From an uncultured Selenomonadales bacterium (GTDB lineage Bacteria > Bacillota > Negativicutes > Acidaminococcales > Acidaminococcaceae), in assembly GCA_900315345.1 (NCBI GenBank), contig OMYP01000011.1, positions 62,001-126,000 of the forward strand: a DNA stretch of 64,000 nt, read 5' to 3'. Below, piece after piece: positions 17,411 through 26,044 of the stretch (positions within the stretch are counted from its first letter, which is position 1; the number at the start of each line of letters is the position of its first letter). The translations under genes and the position numbers were made by a program. The notes under the pieces were generated by a model that ran no database searches, was not told the DNA's origin, and saw only the letters and a program-made list of their open reading frames with translations.

Positions 17411-18751
17411 TTACCCTTTAGCGCCTTCCACTTCATACACCTGAGGCGCGCCGTCTTCCCCTACCCGGCAGGTGAGCCTGGTCCCGGGCGTATAACCGCT
17501 GCCCGGCATGGCCGTCATGTAAAAGGCCTGGGGATTGGTCATCACATACCAGTCCTCGCCGTTTTGCCCTACCATGTCAGAGATGAAACGGCTCATGGCA
17601 TATTCGCCCACAAAGACCGGCTCGTTGCCCAGGGCGTACACCCGCAGGGCGTGCTGGCCGTTTTCTTTTTCGCAATCCACATACAGGAAACGCTGTTCCT
17701 TTTCATCTAACTTGTTGCTCACAAAAGTAGCGCGGATTTTTTTTGCGTTGAATTTATCTTTCAGCTGCTCGCCGCAGTAATCGATAACCAGTTCTTCCCA
17801 GTCGTTCATTACTGCAAGCCTGTCCCCCCCGGGGCTGTCGCTTAAGCGCACGGGCAGGTATGTGGGTATTTCCATGCAATAGGAATGCGGCCCCCGCCAG
17901 GTGATAGCCTGGGTGTACTGGTCGTGTTTGAAGATTTCCGGCCGCTCGGAATACAGCAGCGTGGTAGTATAAATCCCTTCCGCATAGGAGCCTATGATAT
18001 AGGGATTGAAATAGAATGTCACACCCCGGGGATCCATGTTCCAGATCAGGTGGCCGTCTTTTGCCATCTGGTCAACCGTTTGACGCATGCTGGCCCCGTT
18101 GTTTTCCCGAAAAGACGCGTTGGGATAATCAAACATCAGCTGCTGCTTAATAGCAGAGGTCATAGCGGTGGGGCTGGTGAAAATATCCGTCAGCTGCATC
18201 TCCTTACCGGTGTAGGTGTCGAAGGTCTTTCCGATTACGCCGTACATACCGTGGGCGCCTCCCATATAACTGGAGACAAATTCCAGCATGCTCACCACCA
18301 GGGAGTCAGCCCTGCGCACATATATATCGCTGCTATTTTCAAAAGCAGGGAAAAAATCAGAACCATACTTCGCCCGTTCACTGTGGTCCAGGCGGGCGTC
18401 CCGTACCATTTCCTTGCAGCTCTTGTCAAACTGTTTGCTTTCATTGGCAGTGTAGACATCTAAGGCTTTGTTGATATTGGGTTCAAAAGGCACGGGACCG
18501 GTCACCCGGATCCCCGTCCAGCGGGCCCGAAGAAGTTCGCCCTTATCGTCGCTTTCCACAAAATGTTCCGTCCGGGTCACCAGCGGAATATGGTGCAGGC
18601 CCACCTGATAATCCACGCCGTTGCCCTGGGCAAAAGCGGAACGGGAGCAACTAAAATCCAAAACGTCGGTACTCCCCGAATCCAAAATGGGAGCAACCGT
18701 AAATGCGAACGTTGCAGCCAGCGCAGCGGCTAAGAATTTTGCTTTTTTCAT
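17411..18751 (-). CDS. Exported DUF3298 (RsiV-like) domain protein
   Basis: A 446-residue protein with a signal peptide (MKKAKFLAAALAATFAF, Ala-rich) and an AFA cleavage-like site near residue 41. The core carries the DUF4163/DUF3298 signature: SYMGGAHGMYGVIGKTFDTYTGKEMQLTDIF and, later, GVTFYFNPYIIGSYAEG. In RsiV this fold binds lysozyme outside the membrane; here there is no membrane helix or anti-sigma domain, so it is a soluble periplasmic or surface member. A GGAGG site supports the ATG. The extra C-terminal 150 residues are unassigned. Confidence 0.8.
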   Translation of the reverse strand: MKKAKFLAAALAATFAFTVAPILDSGSTDVLDFSCSRSAFAQGNGVDYQVGLHHIPLVTRTEHFVESDDKGELLRARWTGIRVTGPVPFEPNINKALDVYTANESKQFDKSCKEMVRDARLDHSERAKYGSDFFPAFENSSDIYVRRADSLVVSMLEFVSSYMGGAHGMYGVIGKTFDTYTGKEMQLTDIFTSPTAMTSAIKQQLMFDYPNASFRENNGASMRQTVDQMAKDGHLIWNMDPRGVTFYFNPYIIGSYAEGIYTTTLLYSERPEIFKHDQYTQAITWRGPHSYCMEIPTYLPVRLSDSPGGDRLAVMNDWEELVIDYCGEQLKDKFNAKKIRATFVSNKLDEKEQRFLYVDCEKENGQHALRVYALGNEPVFVGEYAMSRFISDMVGQNGEDWYVMTNPQAFYMTAMPGSGYTPGTRLTCRVGEDGAPQVYEVEGAKG

Positions 18752-18864
18752 AGGGCGCCTCCTTTTCTAACAGTGAATGGGTATTGGAGTTTTTTATTAT
18801 TTGTCATGCTGAATTCCTGACATTATTATAACATAAATGCAGAATTATTAATTGGTTATTAATT

Positions 18865-18908
18865 AAAAATCCGGAATACCTTGATCAGATATTCCGGAAA
18901 TTTTTTAG
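18865..18908 (-). terminator. Terminator of the glycerate kinase gene
   Basis: Inverted arms TCCGGAATA and TATTCCGGA, with T-rich flanks on both strands, lie just downstream of the glycerate kinase stop. Confidence 0.8.
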
Positions 18909-18977
18909 TCTATAGCGTTCCAAAATTTTCAGCAAAATTTTGTAAACGTTCAACGCATTTGCCGTTTCCTTAAAATT

Positions 18978-20213
18978 TTATTTTTTCAGCAGCGCGATGG
19001 CCACGTCGTTTACGTTGGTGCCGGTAGGGCCTGTCATGATCAGCCCGCCGATGGCTTCCAGGGCATGGTAGGAATCGTTTTCCCGGAGCATGGCGTAATA
19101 ATTCAGATCCAGATCCTGCAGGGCGTCAAAACTTTCCCCGTCCACATAACCGCCGGCCGCATCAGTAGGACCGTCTGTCCCGTCGCTGTCGATAGAGAAC
19201 ACGGCTGCGCCTTTTATTCCTGCAATGCCTTCCGCTGCCGCCATAGCCAGTTCCTGGCTGCGGCCGCCGGAACCGTACCCGGTTACGTGGACCACCGTTT
19301 CGCCTCCGGCAATAAAAGCCAGGGAACAGTCGCTATTGGCATGGGTCTTTAAAATGCTGGCAAGAAAACTGCCGGCCGCGCTGGCTTCACAGCAAAGCTC
19401 GTCCGTTAAAATAAAAGGTTTGTACCCCAACGTTTCCACCGCTTTGGCCGCTGCAACGCAAAGGGCCTTCACGGAACCGTTCACATGAGTCTCCACGTTA
19501 TGCAGCTCTTTTGGCGTTTCCTGTTCCAGACAGGCCGCCGCTTCGGTTGAAAGATGGATCTTGTACCGTTTCACAATATCCCTTGCCTGCTTGCAGGTGC
19601 TGCTGTCCGGATAGGCCGGGCCGCTGGCGATGCTGTCCAGAGGATCCCCCAGCACGTCGCTGAGCACAATGCTCAGCACTTTAGCCGGGGCGCAGGCCTG
19701 GGCGAAGCGCCCCGCCTTCACGCTGCTGAGGCGTTTACGTATTTTGTTCAGCTCTACAATATTGGCGCCACTGTGGAGTAAATCCATAGTGATCTTCTGC
19801 AGTTCTTCCCCGGAGATAAGAGGCAGCTCGAAAAGGGCGCTGCCGCCTCCGGACACCAAAAAGATCACTGTGTCTTCCGGTTTCAGATCTTTTACCAGTT
19901 CCAGCGCTTTTTTCGTAGAGGCAAAACTGTTTTCATCCGGAATGGGATGGCCCGCTTCACAGCATTCCACCCCGGGGATGTCCCCCTTCACATGTTTGTA
20001 TTTGGTAATGACGATACCTCTGTCCACCTTGCCCAGAGTATCCACCGCCGCCTTTGCCATCTGCCAGGCCGCCTTGCCGATGGCCACCAGAATTTTCCGG
20101 CCGTCGCTGAACTGATAATCCTTCAATGTATGTTTTACCGCTTCGTCCGGCATCACTGCCTGCAGCGACTTGGCGATAATGGTTTCCGCATCGTTGCGCA
20201 ATTCTTTATTCAT
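18978..20213 (-). CDS. Glycerate 2-kinase, MOFRL/TtuD (GckA) type
   Basis: About 411 residues from the ATG at 20213, which follows AGAGGGGAACCGG; the frame is open for 14 more codons without a site. The DUF4147/MOFRL pattern is complete: VAIGKAAWQMAKAA, FLVSGGGSALFELP, the KIRKRLSSVKAGR helix, SDVLGDPLDSIASGP and, at the end, FSIDSDGTDGPTDAAGG. It phosphorylates glycerate in serine, tartronate or hydroxypyruvate metabolism, feeding lower glycolysis. Its neighbour pckA also works at the PEP end of the pathway, each with its own terminator. Confidence 0.93.
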   Translation of the reverse strand: MNKELRNDAETIIAKSLQAVMPDEAVKHTLKDYQFSDGRKILVAIGKAAWQMAKAAVDTLGKVDRGIVITKYKHVKGDIPGVECCEAGHPIPDENSFASTKKALELVKDLKPEDTVIFLVSGGGSALFELPLISGEELQKITMDLLHSGANIVELNKIRKRLSSVKAGRFAQACAPAKVLSIVLSDVLGDPLDSIASGPAYPDSSTCKQARDIVKRYKIHLSTEAAACLEQETPKELHNVETHVNGSVKALCVAAAKAVETLGYKPFILTDELCCEASAAGSFLASILKTHANSDCSLAFIAGGETVVHVTGYGSGGRSQELAMAAAEGIAGIKGAAVFSIDSDGTDGPTDAAGGYVDGESFDALQDLDLNYYAMLRENDSYHALEAIGGLIMTGPTGTNVNDVAIALLKK

Positions 20214-20322
20214 CCGGTTCCCCTCTTTCCATTGCAGCAAAATAAAATTCCGCATTTCCGTCTGCGCCGTCGTCCTCCTTTGTTACTTTGCGGCGCCGGC
20301 GACTTGGTAAATTCGTTATTGT

Positions 20323-20363
20323 AAAAAATCCGGAATGCACCGCAGCACATTCCGGAAGTTTTT
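20323..20363 (-). terminator. pckA terminator
   Basis: Arms TCCGGAATG(T/C)GC and GCACATTCCGGA, with T runs on the minus strand, lie directly after the pckA stop. Confidence 0.8.
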
Positions 20364-20374
20364 AAAAATAATTC

Positions 20375-21988
20375 TTACAGCTTCGGACCCGCTGCAACCA
20401 GCTTCTTGCCCTCCGCGTTGCCTTCGTACTTATGGAAGTTTTTAATGAACCGGTCCGCCAGGTCTTTAGCCTTTGCTTCCCATTCCGCCGGATCCTTATA
20501 AGTATCCCGGGGATCCAGGATGGCCGGATCTACGCCGGGCAGTTCCGTGGGAACTTCCAGATCAAAGACAGGAATCTTTTTGGTAGGCGCCTTGTTTACG
20601 TCGCCGTTCAGGATGGCGTCCACAATGCCGCGGGTATCTTTAATGGAAATGCGTTTGCCGGTGCCGTTCCAGCCTGTGTTCACAAGGAATGCTTTTGCGC
20701 CCACTTTTTCCATTTTCTTGACCAGTTCGTCCGCATACTTGGTAGGATGCAGTTCCAGGAAAGCCTGGCCGAAGCAGGCGGAGAAGGTAGGCGTCGGTTC
20801 CGTAATGCCCCGCTCCGTTCCCGCAAGTTTTGCGGTAAAGCCGGACAGGAAATAATATTTGGTCTGTTCATGAGTCAGGATGGAAACCGGAGGCAGCACC
20901 CCGAAAGCATCTGCAGACAGGAAGATCACATTCTGTGCATCAGGCCCCTGGGACGTGGGACGGATGGTCTTTACGTTATGCTCAATGTGTTCGATGGGAT
21001 AAGAAGCCCGGGTATTTTCCGTCAGGCTCTTGTCATGGAAATCCACCTTGCCATCCGGGTCAACGGCTACGTTTTCCATCAGGGCATTGCGGCGGATGGC
21101 GTTGTAAATATCCGGTTCGGAGTCTTTATCCAGGTCGATGACCTTGGCATAGCAGCCGCCTTCCAGGTTGAAGATGCCGTGATCGTCCCAACCGTGTTCG
21201 TCGTCGCCGATAAGCAGACGGTTGGGATCCGTGGACAGGGTGGTCTTGCCGGTGCCGGACAGGCCGAAGAAGATAGCAGTGTTCTCACCTTTCAGGTCCG
21301 TGTTCGCGGAGCAGTGCATGGAAGCAATGCCCTTCAGGGGAAGGTAGTAGTTCATCATGGAGAACATGCCCTTCTTCATTTCGCCGCCGTACCAGGTGTT
21401 CAGGATCACCTGTTCATGGCTGGTGATGTTAAAGGCGATGCAGGTTTCCGAATTCAGCCCCAGCTCCTTGTAGTTTTTTACCGCAGCCTGAGACGCTTCG
21501 TAAACCACGAAGTCCGGTTTAAAGTTCTTCAGTTCTTCTTCCGTAGGAGGAATGAACATGTTCTTTACAAAGTGGGCCTGCCATGCCACTTCCATAATGA
21601 AGCGGACGGCCATGCGGGTAGCCTTGTTGGCGCCGCAGAAAGCGTCTACCACAAACAGCCTTTTACCGCAGAGATGTTTTACAGCCAGTTCCTTTACAGC
21701 CTTCCAGGTTTCCTGGCTCATACGGTGGTTGTCGTTAGGATATTCATCAGAAGTCCACCAGATGGTATCTTTGGAATTTTCATCTTCCACAATGTATTTG
21801 TCCTTGGGGGAACGGCCGGTATAAATGCCTGTCTTTACATTTACGGCGCCCAATTCCGTAAGCTGGCCCTTATCGAAACTTACCAGGTCTTTCCGCATTT
21901 CTTCCTCAAAAAGGAATTCGTAGGAAGGATTGTAAATGATTTCCGTTGCGCCGGTAATACCGTACTGTTCCAAATTCAGCTCTGCCAT
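20375..21988 (-). CDS. pckA: Phosphoenolpyruvate carboxykinase (ATP)
   Basis: A 537-residue protein, the usual length. It has the substrate loop RSPKDKYIV (59-67), kinase-1a P-loop GLSGTGKTT (242-250), kinase-2 [11 protein letters not shown] (about 259-269), and HCSAN and the metal-site FFGLSG context. It interconverts oxaloacetate and PEP with ATP/ADP in the cytosol; in anaerobes it often fixes CO2 toward oxaloacetate. The GGGAGAGAGTT site precedes the ATG. It has its own terminator. Assignment secure. Confidence 0.98.
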   Translation of the reverse strand: MAELNLEQYGITGATEIIYNPSYEFLFEEEMRKDLVSFDKGQLTELGAVNVKTGIYTGRSPKDKYIVEDENSKDTIWWTSDEYPNDNHRMSQETWKAVKELAVKHLCGKRLFVVDAFCGANKATRMAVRFIMEVAWQAHFVKNMFIPPTEEELKNFKPDFVVYEASQAAVKNYKELGLNSETCIAFNITSHEQVILNTWYGGEMKKGMFSMMNYYLPLKGIASMHCSANTDLKGENTAIFFGLSGTGKTTLSTDPNRLLIGDDEHGWDDHGIFNLEGGCYAKVIDLDKDSEPDIYNAIRRNALMENVAVDPDGKVDFHDKSLTENTRASYPIEHIEHNVKTIRPTSQGPDAQNVIFLSADAFGVLPPVSILTHEQTKYYFLSGFTAKLAGTERGITEPTPTFSACFGQAFLELHPTKYADELVKKMEKVGAKAFLVNTGWNGTGKRISIKDTRGIVDAILNGDVNKAPTKKIPVFDLEVPTELPGVDPAILDPRDTYKDPAEWEAKAKDLADRFIKNFHKYEGNAEGKKLVAAGPKL

Positions 21989-22240
21989 GTCCCTTAACTC
22001 TCTCCCATCTCAAATATTTTTTACGTAAAAAAATCGAACAAAACACTTCTCTATTTGTATCATATTTATTAATAAAAATCAATAAGAAAAAACAGCAAAA
22101 AGATAATCGTAAAAAGACGTAAAAAGATAATGCGGAAACCGAAAAAATAAATTCCCGGAACATCTGAAAACCGGTGTTCCGGGTTTTAAGGAAATTCCTT
22201 TTTAACCGTAGTACGAATTTGATACGATTCAAAAAAAGAA

Positions 22241-22284
22241 AATCCCTGAAACTACTGTTATAAAAAGTGCTTCAGGGATTTTAA
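22241..22284 (-). terminator. Terminator in the left att arm
   Basis: The arms AATCCCTGAA and TTCAGGGATT (perfect 10 bp) are followed by T-rich sequence on the minus strand. In a chromosome without the element this would lie just after guaA and end its transcript. Confidence 0.75.
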
Positions 22285-22303
22285 TTTTTATTCGTATTCA
22301 ATG
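22285..22303. repeat. Left attachment-site core (attL/attR copy 1)
   Basis: The 19-bp sequence TTTTTATTCGTATTCAATG is identical to 32372-32390. In the right copy it is the last codons of guaA (IEYE-stop). This copy is separated from guaA by the whole element. Confidence 0.85.
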
Positions 22304-22433
22304 CTATTTTGCTTTTATGCTAATTCGGCCACTTTATATAGTGTTTTTATTATGTTTTTGTTTACTATATATTGTGGCTTGTTTTTATTTTTTTATAAAA
22401 TGGTACGAATTTAGAACGCTTTTTACAAAACTC

Positions 22434-22513
22434 CCGGCGCGGAACGCCACGCCCCGGTAAACACGCCCGGAACGGTTCAAACGTTGACCATAGCACTGAC
22501 CACCATGACCGCC
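22434..22513. repeat. GC-rich mosaic repeat, unit 1
   Basis: It contains GCGGAACGCCACGCCCCGGT, CCGGAACGGTTCAAACG and TTGACCATAGCACTGACC, variants of the words found in the other units. Confidence 0.6.
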
Positions 22514-22539
22514 GCTACTTTTTCGCGCGCGCATGTAGC
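22514..22539. repeat. CG-tract hairpin, copy 1
   Basis: GCTAC and GTAGC arms enclose TTTTTCGCGCGCGCAT. Followed by GAACTC as in the other two copies. Confidence 0.7.
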
Positions 22540-22580
22540 GAACTCCTGCTTGTTTAAAATCACAAATTGTTACTTTAAAC

Positions 22581-22608
22581 GCTACTTTTTCGCGCGCGCG
22601 CATGTAGC
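22581..22608. repeat. CG-tract hairpin, copy 2
   Basis: Same hairpin with one extra CG step, 67 bp after copy 1 in the same orientation. Confidence 0.7.
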
Positions 22609-22741
22609 GAACTCAAATTTAGAAAAATTAATGCAAAAATATTATAGTTGTTTCTGTTTCTATAACTTTTATCAGCCCTTGTTATTACTGGCTTTTTAAC
22701 CCCTGCCAACTCTTGCACGATTAAACCTTTAGCCACATAAT

Positions 22742-22779
22742 AAAAACGGCGTCACGGCCATTTTGTGACGCCGTTTTTA
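22742..22779 (+). terminator. Strong bidirectional terminator
   Basis: The arms AAAAACGGCGTCAC and GTGACGCCGTTTTT (14 bp, perfect) face no nearby gene, so it may insulate the element end. Confidence 0.8.
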
Positions 22780-22828
22780 TGATTTTAATATAATTTGAAC
22801 GATTTTTAACGATTTTTGAACACTTTCT

Positions 22829-22893
22829 ATTCCTGCTGGCCACGCTGCCAAAATTCAAAAAAACCGACCCGGATCAGGAACGCCCCGCCCCTT
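22829..22893. repeat. GC-rich mosaic repeat, unit 2
   Basis: It contains CTGCTGGCCACGCTGCCA, CCCGGATCAGGAACGC and CCCCGCCCC, words shared with other units in a different order. Confidence 0.6.
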
Positions 22894-22912
22894 ACGTAAT
22901 ATTTATATAATT

Positions 22913-22934
22913 GCCCGGTTAACCGGGCTTTTTG
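22913..22934 (+). terminator. Short terminator
   Basis: The palindrome GCCCGGTTAACCGGGC is followed by TTTTTG. Confidence 0.7.
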
Positions 22935-23031
22935 TTTTCCCCTTATTTTTTTCCGGTTTTTCCTATAATACTTGATTCGACTATGAAACAAATATTATTT
23001 ACTCTTTTTGTAAAATGTCAATTATCTTTTA

Positions 23032-23094
23032 CCGTCCCTGGAATGGTTCACACGCTGGCCATGCTATCAGATCACCAACGCCAACCGGGAAAAT
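23032..23094. repeat. GC-rich mosaic repeat, unit 3
   Basis: It runs GGAATGGTTCACACGCTGGC, CATGCTATCAGATCACCAAC, GCCAACCGGGAAA and directly abuts the stop of the ArpU-like gene. Confidence 0.7.
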
Positions 23095-23588
23095 TATTGC
23101 TTAATTAAATTCAAAAATATTTTATTATAATCTTTATCGTTTAATAGCGCATTATCTAAAATTTTCTCTTTAGCCGCTTTGTGTAATCTACGGCAATGAT
23201 GATTACTTAACTCCAATTTTTCAGCAATTTTATTAAAATTGTAACCGTTTATATAGTGCATTATCAAAATTGTTTCTTCTTTTCCACTTAAATTATTATT
23301 TTTTATTATATTCATTACCCGCTTGTAATTTTCCACTAAATCAAAAGAGGTTTTTTTAATTTCTTTTTCTATTATCTCTAACGATTCCACTTTGTCAGTA
23401 AAATTTTTTGTTTTACCGCCTTTTATTTTAGAATTTGTAAAAATTCTAATTCCGTACCTTGCAGCCGCCGAAATATGTATTTGCTTATCTAACAACATAT
23501 CAATTTTATTTTTTGCGTTTATGTATGAAAATAAATTTATTTCATTTTCTTTTTCTTTTTCTCTAATATATGCAAAAATCCTTTCCAT
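23094..23588 (-). CDS. ArpU/DUF1492-like sigma-region-4-type phage regulator
   Basis: A 164-residue protein. The C-terminal half holds a region-4-like helix-turn-helix (EETILIMHYINGYNFNKIAEKLELSNHHCRRLHKAAKEKI), the layout of ArpU/DUF1492 proteins that control late genes of phages and satellites in Firmicutes. The N-terminal half is lysine-rich and probably helical. No strong ribosome site is visible at 23588, so the start is uncertain. It is the last gene of the leftward series in the element. Its AT-rich codons differ from the host. Confidence 0.7.
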   Translation of the reverse strand: MERIFAYIREKEKENEINLFSYINAKNKIDMLLDKQIHISAAARYGIRIFTNSKIKGGKTKNFTDKVESLEIIEKEIKKTSFDLVENYKRVMNIIKNNNLSGKEETILIMHYINGYNFNKIAEKLELSNHHCRRLHKAAKEKILDNALLNDKDYNKIFLNLIKQ

Positions 23589-23650
23589 ATTTGCGCCCCA
23601 TCAAATATTACGCTTATTATTTGTTTACGCTATTGCTATTATAACATAAC

Positions 23651-23745
23651 ACCAGCCGCCACGCTACCGACACGAACAAAACACCATTACTATAACGCCT
23701 GGGCTTTCCCTGATAATAATAAAATGCCTTGCCCCGGGAAACATG
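23651..23745. repeat. Direct repeat pair, copy 1
   Basis: It shares CACGAACAAAACACCATTAC, TATAACGCCTGGGCTTTCCC and AAAATGCCTTGCCC with 23903-24010. It is followed by CCGGGAAACATGCCCCGG, a small terminator-like hairpin. Confidence 0.7.
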
Positions 23746-23902
23746 CCCCGGTCTTTTCCTTTTCCTTTTCCTTTTCCGTTTCCGCTGGCCATGCTGGCCA
23801 CACTTTCCCGGAATGATTCACACTGCTTTTCATTGCCATTACCGGCCATCATGGGAAAAGGAAAAGCCCAGCCGGGAAACTTACCGCCCTTTTACTTTCC
23901 AC

Positions 23903-24010
23903 CAGCCGCAACGCCACCGATCACGAACAAAACACCATTACTATAACGCCTGTTACTATAACGCCTGGGCTTTCCCTGATAAAAACAAAATGCCTTGCCC
24001 GGCCGTCAAC
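23903..24010. repeat. Direct repeat pair, copy 2
   Basis: Same words as 23651-23745, with an internal doubling of TTACTATAACGCCTG, and again followed by mosaic words (CGGCCACCGGAACGGCCAGC) and a terminator. Confidence 0.7.
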
Positions 24011-24092
24011 AACCACGCCCGGAACGAACGGCCATCGATCAGGACGGCCACCGGAACGGCCAGCAGCCCCAACACGCTGCCAATTTAAAACA

Positions 24093-24123
24093 GGCCGGGC
24101 AGTTAACGTTTCCCGGCCTTTTT
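24093..24123 (+). terminator. Terminator hairpin
   Basis: GGCCGGG pairs with CCCGGCC around a 12-base loop, then TTTTTG. Confidence 0.7.
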
Positions 24124-24228
24124 GCATTCATTCGCTATTTTTATAAAATTTTGTTTTTACGTTTTTTTGCATTTTTTAAAAATAATAATTTTATAGTGTT
24201 TTTCTGTGTTTTTTCCTTTCCATATAGT

Positions 24229-24275
24229 AAAACTCCCAAAAAATGTATTTTTCATTACTTTTTTTGGGAGTTTTT
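24229..24275 (-). terminator. Bidirectional terminator after the leftward operon
   Basis: The arms AAAACTCCCAAAAAA and TTTTTTTGGGAGTTTTT lie downstream of the small coiled-coil gene and can serve both directions. Confidence 0.8.
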
Positions 24276-24425
24276 GCAGAAATTGATAGGGGGCGCGATT
24301 CCGGTCGGCATCTTCAAAACTTTTTCACCCAGGGGGGTGTCCTACGTTTTTTATTGCGTTAAAAAGCGTATTTTGAAGCGTTTCTTTAGCGTTTTCCCCT
24401 TCTTCATAAATCACAAAGTAAAATT

Positions 24426-24572
24426 TTATTTATTTGGTAGTAGCACTGTTGCAATTCTTTCAACCATCGTTTTTACTCTTTGCAATTCTCCTTTTATTTC
24501 TTTGTTTTCTTCCTTTAATCTGTTTACATCTTCTTTAATTTCTTTTTCACTTTTTGTTTCAAAAATGCTCAT
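24426..24572 (-). CDS. Small coiled-coil protein (48 aa)
   Basis: A 48-residue protein, MSIFETKSEKEIKEDV followed by NRLKEENKEIKGELQRVKT with leucines/isoleucines at heptad spacing, so a short coiled coil. The CGGAGGAAAAAAAC ribosome site is strong. It follows the 186-residue gene by about 20 bases and ends before a terminator. No family recognised; a dimerising accessory factor is possible. Confidence 0.65.
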   Translation of the reverse strand: MSIFETKSEKEIKEDVNRLKEENKEIKGELQRVKTMVERIATVLLPNK

Positions 24573-24590
24573 TTGTTTTTTTCCTCCGTT

Positions 24591-25151
24591 TTATTCAGGA
24601 TATTCTATACTTTTTCTAATTCCTAATTTTAATTCTATTTTTTGCGTTCTGTATTCATCTGTTTTTTCAAATTCTTTGCGTCTTTGTGCTGCTTCTTCCT
24701 GCATTTTCAAGTATCTTTTATAAGCTCTTTTTGCCGCTCGTATTTCCGGAATTGTAAACCCTTTTTCAATGTGTTCAATATAATCGTTTTCAAGTGCAAT
24801 TAATAAAAGTTTTGTGTAAACCGCTATACAAATTGGCCTTGTGCTTCCACTTGTTAAAATATTTCTTAATATTGCTTCCGCTTTGTTTGTATATAATTTT
24901 TTTTCAAAAGGGAACTGCTTTTCAATTTCATTTAAGGTTTTTATAAGTTTAGCTGATCCCTTTTTTAATTGTTCGGCTAAATTCTTAAATTCTTCATCTT
25001 TGAAAAACTTTTCTAATTCACCATCTTTTTGTTGATAGTCTAAAAAAAATTTCAATCCGTTGTATTCAAATTCTTTACTTAATTGTTCTTTTGTTTTTAG
25101 GCCGTCCCAGTATTCCACCGGTTTAATAAAATCCATGTATTCGTCACGCAT
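24591..25151 (-). CDS. Element protein of unknown function (186 aa)
   Basis: A 186-residue, mostly helical, charged protein (KRAYKRYLKMQEEAAQRRKE near the end) without membrane segments. An AGAGAGGTAAT site precedes the ATG at 25151. It is followed in the same direction by the coiled-coil gene. I do not recognise the family. Codon use is AT-rich like the rest of the element. Confidence 0.65.
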   Translation of the reverse strand: MRDEYMDFIKPVEYWDGLKTKEQLSKEFEYNGLKFFLDYQQKDGELEKFFKDEEFKNLAEQLKKGSAKLIKTLNEIEKQFPFEKKLYTNKAEAILRNILTSGSTRPICIAVYTKLLLIALENDYIEHIEKGFTIPEIRAAKRAYKRYLKMQEEAAQRRKEFEKTDEYRTQKIELKLGIRKSIEYPE

Positions 25152-25245
25152 TTTTTTATTACCTCTCTTTCACTTTATGTCAAAATACAATTCATTATTT
25201 CGTGTGAATGCCACCCGCTGCCATAGATTCACCTCACTTTTACCA

Positions 25246-25392
25246 TTATTTGTTTTTATAAAAAAAAGAAAAAACAATATTTTCCCCTTTTCGCTTTCCT
25301 GTTTTTTTGCGTTTTCTTGCCTGCTCGCGCGCCCTTTTCATGCGTTCTGTAAATATTTTTTTTATTTGTTTTTTTGTCATTATTCTTTCCAT
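25246..25392 (-). CDS. Small basic protein (48 aa)
   Basis: A 48-residue, very basic protein (TERMKRAREQARKRKKTGKR in the middle). GGGAGGTG lies about 16 bases before the first ATG; the ATG four codons later is equally possible. Its charge suggests nucleic-acid binding. It lies between the mosaic repeat at 25430-25618 and the 186-residue gene. Weakly supported because of the long spacing. Confidence 0.4.
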   Translation of the reverse strand: MERIMTKKQIKKIFTERMKRAREQARKRKKTGKRKGENIVFSFFYKNK

Positions 25393-25429
25393 ATTGCTTT
25401 GCTTTTTTCACCTCCCACGTTACCTTAAC

Positions 25430-25618
25430 CGCCCCCGCCCCGGTTCAAATTCCCAAACGTTTGTGAATTTGCCGGAACGGTTCAACCGCTGGCCATACTG
25501 CCAGATCATCAACGCCAGCCGGAAACGCTGCCAACTTTTCCAGCAGCCACGCCCGGAACGGAACGGCCAGCCGGATCAGGAACGCCGCCACGCCCCGCCC
25601 TGGGAAACTTGCCCCGGG
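25430..25618. repeat. GC-rich mosaic repeat, unit 4
   Basis: In order it holds the palindromic AAATTCCCAAACGTTTG box (25447-25470), GCCGGAACGGTTCAACCG, CTGGCCATACTGCCAGATC, AACGCCAGCCGGAAACGCTG, then CCCGGAACGGAACGGCCAGC and a GCCCCGGGGC terminator at its end. Confidence 0.75.
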
Positions 25619-25623
25619 GCTTT

Positions 25624-26043
25624 TTATTTCATTTTCCGTAACGCCTTATTTGCTACGCTTTCCAGACGCGCCGCTTCAAAAAATGATAGTATAAGATTCA
25701 TTATTTTTCCTATACTCCATTTTATGCCATCGCTTTTTGTTAGCGATCCATAATTTGCAACGTAAATATTTTTAAATGCAGCCGCCTTTTTGCTGGCCGC
25801 TTCAAATTCCTGTAACGCTTCACCCGCCCGGAACGCTAAAAAGAATACTACTTTCCCATGTTTCAAAACATGCAGACTTTTTTCTGTATAACTGGCCGCT
25901 GCTCCTTTCATTGCGGCCTTTTCTTCTTCTGTGTCCGAAAAGCATTTATATTTTATCCCCGCTGCCTGTAACTCCTGCAATGTGTAATCGTAGTCGCTAC
26001 TATTGGCCAGCCTTTTTCCTGCTGTTTTTTTCGTGATGATCAT
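25624..26043 (-). CDS. Element protein of unknown function (139 aa)
   Basis: A 139-residue protein, alanine- and lysine-rich, with no motif I recognise. The phrase GKVVFFLAFRAGEALQEFEAASKKAAAFKN is probably a strand-helix unit. It begins one base after the stop of the 70-residue gene, with GGGGGCG as its ribosome site, so it is translationally coupled to the rep operon. It may be a replication accessory; this is inference from position. Confidence 0.65.
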   Translation of the reverse strand: MIITKKTAGKRLANSSDYDYTLQELQAAGIKYKCFSDTEEEKAAMKGAAASYTEKSLHVLKHGKVVFFLAFRAGEALQEFEAASKKAAAFKNIYVANYGSLTKSDGIKWSIGKIMNLILSFFEAARLESVANKALRKMK

Positions 26044-26044
26044 T

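Larger units (their letters stand above)
21989..22303. other. Intergenic region with att relic left of the element
   Basis: This AT-rich region contains a hairpin at about 22152-22189 (CCCGGAACA paired with TGTTCCGGG; T-rich in the minus direction) and then, from about 22211, a diverged copy of the sequence found between the integrase stop and the right att core (32297-32390). It includes TAGTACGAATTTG, ATACGATT, a terminator hairpin and the 19-bp core. Confidence 0.65.
22304..23093. other. Gene-free left end of the element
   Basis: About 790 bases carry no credible gene. They hold an arm-type GTACGAATTTAGAACG near 22402, two CG-tract hairpins (22514-22539, 22581-22608), mosaic repeats at 22434-22513, 22829-22893 and 23032-23094, and two terminators. 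The density of structure suggests recombination or replication control. Confidence 0.6.
23589..24425. other. Gene-free repeat region in the element
   Basis: No gene is supported over about 840 bases. The region holds the direct-repeat pair 23651-23745 / 23903-24010, two terminators (24093-24123, 24229-24275) and a GC-rich patch at 24287-24355 that does not belong to the mosaic family. Confidence 0.6.

Noticed and set aside
20432-21997. Long plus-strand open frame opposite pckA
   Set aside because: Antisense shadow of a GC-rich highly conserved gene.
22385-22603. Frame starting MRAREK in the CG-tract hairpins
   Set aside because: Arises from the hairpin sequence (ATGCGCGCGCGAAAAAG) and has no ribosome site; also repeated at 29271 without an open frame of the same kind.
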